From Acidaminobacter sp. (GTDB taxonomy: Bacteria > Bacillota > Clostridia > Peptostreptococcales > Acidaminobacteraceae), in NCBI RefSeq assembly GCF_030247605.1, contig NZ_JAOTSB010000005.1, positions 62,001 to 126,000 of the forward strand: a stretch of DNA of 64,000 bases. Direction: 5' to 3'. Positions within the stretch are counted from its first letter, which is position 1; each line of letters opens with the position of its first letter. This document shows, piece after piece, positions 61,676 to 64,000 of this stretch. The notes below the pieces were generated by a model that made no database searches, was not told the origin of the DNA, and saw only the letters and a program-made list of their open reading frames with translations. A program made the translations under genes and the position numbers.

Positions 61676-61906
61676 CTAGCCGCCACCACCAAGCGGCAAG
61701 ACCAGCACCTCATCCCCCTCCTTCAGCAAGGTGCGTCTATCCCTGAGTCTTCCAGCGATACTGACAGCGATCCAGCTTTGGCTGACCGGCAAGTCAAGCA
61801 TCGACAAAAGATCCTGTACCGTAGTCAAAGGCCCAGTTTCAATGGTCTTTTCTCTGTAACCAAGACTTGCAGCTATATAGCCGGAGAACTTGACATGAAT
61901 GAACAT
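61676..61906 (-). CDS. MoaD/ThiS-family sulfur carrier
   Basis: 76 residues with the ubiquitin-like fold and the required C-terminal Gly-Gly (VLVLPLGGGG). FIHVKFSGYIAASLGYREKT at the start and RRTLLKEGDEVLVLPL fit MoaD-type carriers encoded with AORs, which supply sulfur for tungstopterin. The C-terminus has four glycines; the carrier usually ends right after two. GGAGGGGG lies five bases before the ATG. First gene of the MoaD-ferredoxin-AOR operon; 128 bases without a feature follow before the ferredoxin gene. Confidence 0.9.
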   Translation of the reverse strand: MFIHVKFSGYIAASLGYREKTIETGPLTTVQDLLSMLDLPVSQSWIAVSIAGRLRDRRTLLKEGDEVLVLPLGGGG

Positions 61907-61953
61907 TCAATACCCCCTCCGTTTTATGAGTCTCAAGCCTAAAATATTTCCGC

Positions 61954-62025
61954 AAAAAAAACAGCAAAGTCCACCCCCCGATTCAGCGCATTTATAAACG
62001 CCAACGAGAATGGACTCCTTTGCTG
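61954..62025 (-). terminator. Branched terminator in the leader of the AOR operon
   Basis: On the minus strand CAGCAAAG-GAG-TCCA pairs with TGGACTTTGCTG (three-base bulge), followed by eight T residues. The loop holds a self-complementary GCGTTTATAAATGC. It lies 48 bases before the MoaD-like start and about 275 bases after the SOUL gene, so it may attenuate the AOR operon or end the SOUL transcript. Confidence 0.75.
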
Positions 62026-62300
62026 TATGCAGGCGGACGAATTACTTCGACCACCCATTGGTCTGTGAAACCTTCTGCACCCTATAAATGCTAAAACTGA
62101 TACATGGTCTTTGCAATAGGTTATTAGGTTTTAGTGTTTATAGTGCACACTGACAAGGCCCCGCAAACTCGGAGCTCGCAAACTCAGTTCAACCCAATGA
62201 TACCCTAATTATCTCACAAATAACGATCTCTCGTGCATCTTGAAAAGGATGTTTGACGCCAAACCATACAACCCCAATCGAAGGTTGAAGACGCACCTGT
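62026..62300 (-). other. Gene-free segment with possible structured leader
   Basis: No open frame of note. On the minus strand there are a hairpin GACCA-ATGGG-TGGTC near 62050-62064, paired GTGCAG/CTGCAT flanks, and a 9-base direct repeat GAGTTTGCG (near 62162-62190). Together with the terminator at 61954-62025 this could be a riboswitch-type leader for the AOR operon. I cannot match it to the molybdenum/tungsten cofactor riboswitch from memory. Confidence 0.35.
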
Positions 62301-62813
62301 TTATTCAGCGCTAACCTGATACATGATTTCATTTCGTCTCATAAACGCCGGCGTAAATGGCGGATTATATCTCGCTATAGTCAATTCAGAGAGGATCTTC
62401 CACCCGTGAAGGCGGATCCAGTCCTCAAGCTGCCTCTGATGCGACTTGAATCTCTCTTCACTCCAGCTTCCTGAAAACCTGATCACCGCGAAAGTACCTC
62501 CAACCCGCTCTTTGACGCTCACATTTGGATCCTTGGGCTTTGGCAGTGTTTCCAGTGTGTACTGTGACGGCATTACAAAAGCCGTGGTGAAATAGTCATC
62601 TCCCTGGCGGTTGATGACGGGGGAAGTCATAGAAATTTTCTGCTCTGTCTGATTTTGGCCACTAATGTAATTGAATATTTCCTGAAAACCGGAATTCAAA
62701 TCACCGCTTCGACCTCTGACAACTTCCGCTACGATCAGTGATGGATATCTTCTTAGCTCCAAGGCGCCTTCTGAAAGAATCACTTTATAATCCGGCTGCT
62801 CGATCCATGACAT
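62301..62813 (-). CDS. SOUL/HEBP-family heme-binding-like protein
   Basis: 170 residues. SOUL features: WIEQPDYKVILSEGALELRR, then YPSLIVAEV at the start, ISMTSPVINRQGDDYFTTAF, then VMPSQYTLETLPKPKDPNV in the middle and TIARYNPPFTPAFMRRNEIM at the end. No signal peptide. The family binds heme or tetrapyrroles in some members; the function in anaerobes is not known. GGGGAG precedes the ATG. It follows the penicillin-binding protein gene by 62 bases. Confidence 0.92.
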   Translation of the reverse strand: MSWIEQPDYKVILSEGALELRRYPSLIVAEVVRGRSGDLNSGFQEIFNYISGQNQTEQKISMTSPVINRQGDDYFTTAFVMPSQYTLETLPKPKDPNVSVKERVGGTFAVIRFSGSWSEERFKSHQRQLEDWIRLHGWKILSELTIARYNPPFTPAFMRRNEIMYQVSAE

Positions 62814-62875
62814 CTGAAATCACACTCCCCAATACTCAACTACAGAAGGTAAGGTGCGTTTACAAGAACTGTTAA

Positions 62876-64000
62876 TTACTCAGACTCTGACAGCTTCAGC
62901 CAGGCGGACATCACTTTTGCCGCCACCGGGGCTGCTGCCCGACCTCCGCCTTCACCGCGGTATTCCAGCAGAACCGCCACGGCAATTTGTGGATCCTCTG
63001 CAGGCGCGAAGCCAATAAACCATGCATGGTCCTTGCTGTCACTCTCTGTACTTTTTTCGTTTTGAGCAGTGCCGGTTTTGCCGGCCACTTGAACACCGGA
63101 AATCTGAGCCCTTGTTCCGGTGCCTTCCTCGACGACGCTGACCATCATAGCTTTAAGTTCGGCGGCCGTCTCAGCGCTGACCATATCATAGAGGCTCTTC
63201 GCATCTGTCGTTCTTAAAAGGCTGCCTTCCTCTTTTTCTACTGATTTGACCAAATAAGGCTGCATAATCGTGCCATTGTTCGCAATACCGGCGGCCACCA
63301 TGGCCATTTGCAGCGGTGATACCAACAGCTTGCCCTGGCCTATGCCGGTCGCGGCCAGCTCAGTTTTGCCCATGCTTTTATCGCCAATCCGGCTGTCTGT
63401 CCGCGGCAAATCAAACTCAAAAGACTTGGTGATCCCTGCGTCTTTTGCCTTATCTATTAAGGCTGAAGCGCCAATCTTCTGAGACAATTCAGCAAAATAG
63501 ACATTGCTTGAAACAGTCAGGGCCTTATGAAGATCAACGTCACCATGGGCCTTTTCACCGGCGTTGGAGAACGTCATCCCGTCAATGACTGTAGTCCCCA
63601 GATCCTCGGTCGTATAATCCCCCTTGCCGGCTTCAATCGCCGCCGCGGCTGTAATGACCTTAAAGATGGAGCCGGGCGGATAAAGTCCCATAGTTGCTCT
63701 AGGCAGCAGCGGACTGTTTTCGTTTTCAATTAACGTCTTCCAATTTTCTTCAAGTTTTGAGGCATTGGGATTGAAATCCGGGGTGGAGACCATAGCCAAA
63801 ATCTCTCCCGTTTTGGGATCCAGCGCCACAACCGCGCCATGACGGTCTCCAAGCTGTTCTCTTGCAACAACTTGAAGTGCATGACTGATGGTCAGGCGCA
63901 AGTCATAACCTTTTGGGGTTTCTTCCGACAGCATCTTCTGGATTTGCTGAAAGAATTCAAGATTTGACTTCCCAATAAGTTCGCTATTATACTTTGCTTC
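62876..64000 (-). CDS. Class B penicillin-binding protein (PbpA/FtsI-like), 5' part missing
   Basis: The frame stays open to the right edge (375 codons visible), so the N-terminal membrane helix and much of the dimerisation domain are outside the window. The transpeptidase motifs are complete: SxxK in YPPGSIFKVITAAAA, SxN in LTVSSNVYFAE and KTG in VAGKTGTAQNEK. The stretch AVVALDPKTGEILAMVSTPD is typical of the PBP2/PbpA group. The enzyme cross-links peptidoglycan outside the membrane. An internal ATG at 63934 is not the start, since the upstream residues (SELIGKSNLEFFQQIQKM) match the family. Confidence 0.94.
   Translation of the reverse strand, partial: EAKYNSELIGKSNLEFFQQIQKMLSEETPKGYDLRLTISHALQVVAREQLGDRHGAVVALDPKTGEILAMVSTPDFNPNASKLEENWKTLIENENSPLLPRATMGLYPPGSIFKVITAAAAIEAGKGDYTTEDLGTTVIDGMTFSNAGEKAHGDVDLHKALTVSSNVYFAELSQKIGASALIDKAKDAGITKSFEFDLPRTDSRIGDKSMGKTELAATGIGQGKLLVSPLQMAMVAAGIANNGTIMQPYLVKSVEKEEGSLLRTTDAKSLYDMVSAETAAELKAMMVSVVEEGTGTRAQISGVQVAGKTGTAQNEKSTESDSKDHAWFIGFAPAEDPQIAVAVLLEYRGEGGGRAAAPVAAKVMSAWLKLSESE

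Noticed and set aside
62026..62300. Confident molybdenum/tungsten cofactor riboswitch call
   Set aside because: I could not match the conserved core from memory; only the terminator and general hairpins are supported.

Overview
The window looks like chromosomal DNA of an anaerobic, low-to-mid GC Firmicute of class Clostridia. The evidence is strong AGGAGG ribosome sites, frequent TTG and GTG starts, a T-box leader, Gram-positive SOS boxes, a V-type ATPase, an oxygen-sensitive Fe-S serine dehydratase, a tungsten-type aldehyde:ferredoxin oxidoreductase and a selenocysteine codon. An amino-acid fermenting group such as the Acidaminobacter/Fusibacter lineage would fit, but no 16S gene is present and this placement is a guess.

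Layout. 1-4.1 kb is an Mrp/Mbh-type Na+/H+ antiporter operon (minus strand; its end lies outside the window), preceded by a sigma-54 type promoter and a sigma-54 activator gene. 6.3-10.8 kb carries folC and valS, with a valine T-box leader. 10.9-13.4 kb holds a hypothetical gene and a LiaF/PspC envelope-stress cluster. 13.5-20.7 kb holds the serine dehydratase pair, a peptidoglycan-binding protein, tcdA-pepT-aminotransferase, and alanine racemase. 20.9-26.9 kb is an accessory metabolic stretch: XRE-cupin regulator, Na+/alanine symporter, phosphodiesterase-family hydrolase, DeoR regulator and MFS transporter. 27-32 kb is a repeat cluster and a MacB-like ABC export locus with a large CARDB-like exported protein between permease and ATPase. 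32-38 kb is a DNA-damage neighbourhood: SOS-controlled dinB, a second SOS-controlled small gene, and a YhaO/YhaN-like nuclease-ATPase pair. 38-42.9 kb holds a pseudokinase-like membrane protein, rsgA behind an attenuator-like leader, and an 18-bp minisatellite. 42.9-50.1 kb is a three-gene operon with a giant multidomain protein (HD, helical repeats, NadD-like nucleotidylyltransferase, GNAT-like, phosphoribosyltransferase), an LDH/MDH-like protein and a flavodoxin-fold reductase. 50.3-59.2 kb is a nine-gene V-type ATPase operon ending in a previously hidden selenoprotein glutaredoxin gene. 59.2-61.9 kb is an AOR-ferredoxin-MoaD operon, followed by a SOUL protein and a class B penicillin-binding protein cut by the window end.

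How it fits together. The Mrp antiporter and a V-ATPase whose K subunit keeps the Na+ ligands point to sodium-based bioenergetics, with AOR, ferredoxin, serine dehydratase and alanine handling supplying fermentative metabolism.

Most noteworthy: (1) the selenocysteine glutaredoxin at 50293-50631, which ordinary gene callers miss because UGA interrupts it, with a well-placed bacterial SECIS hairpin; (2) the giant HD/NadD/GNAT/PRTase protein and its two redox-type partners, a plausible undescribed nucleotide-linked system; (3) a 91-residue protein with a perfect SOS box in its promoter, likely a partner of SOS-controlled dinB; (4) the sigma-54 promoter of the antiporter operon; (5) a leader peptide plus terminator in front of rsgA.
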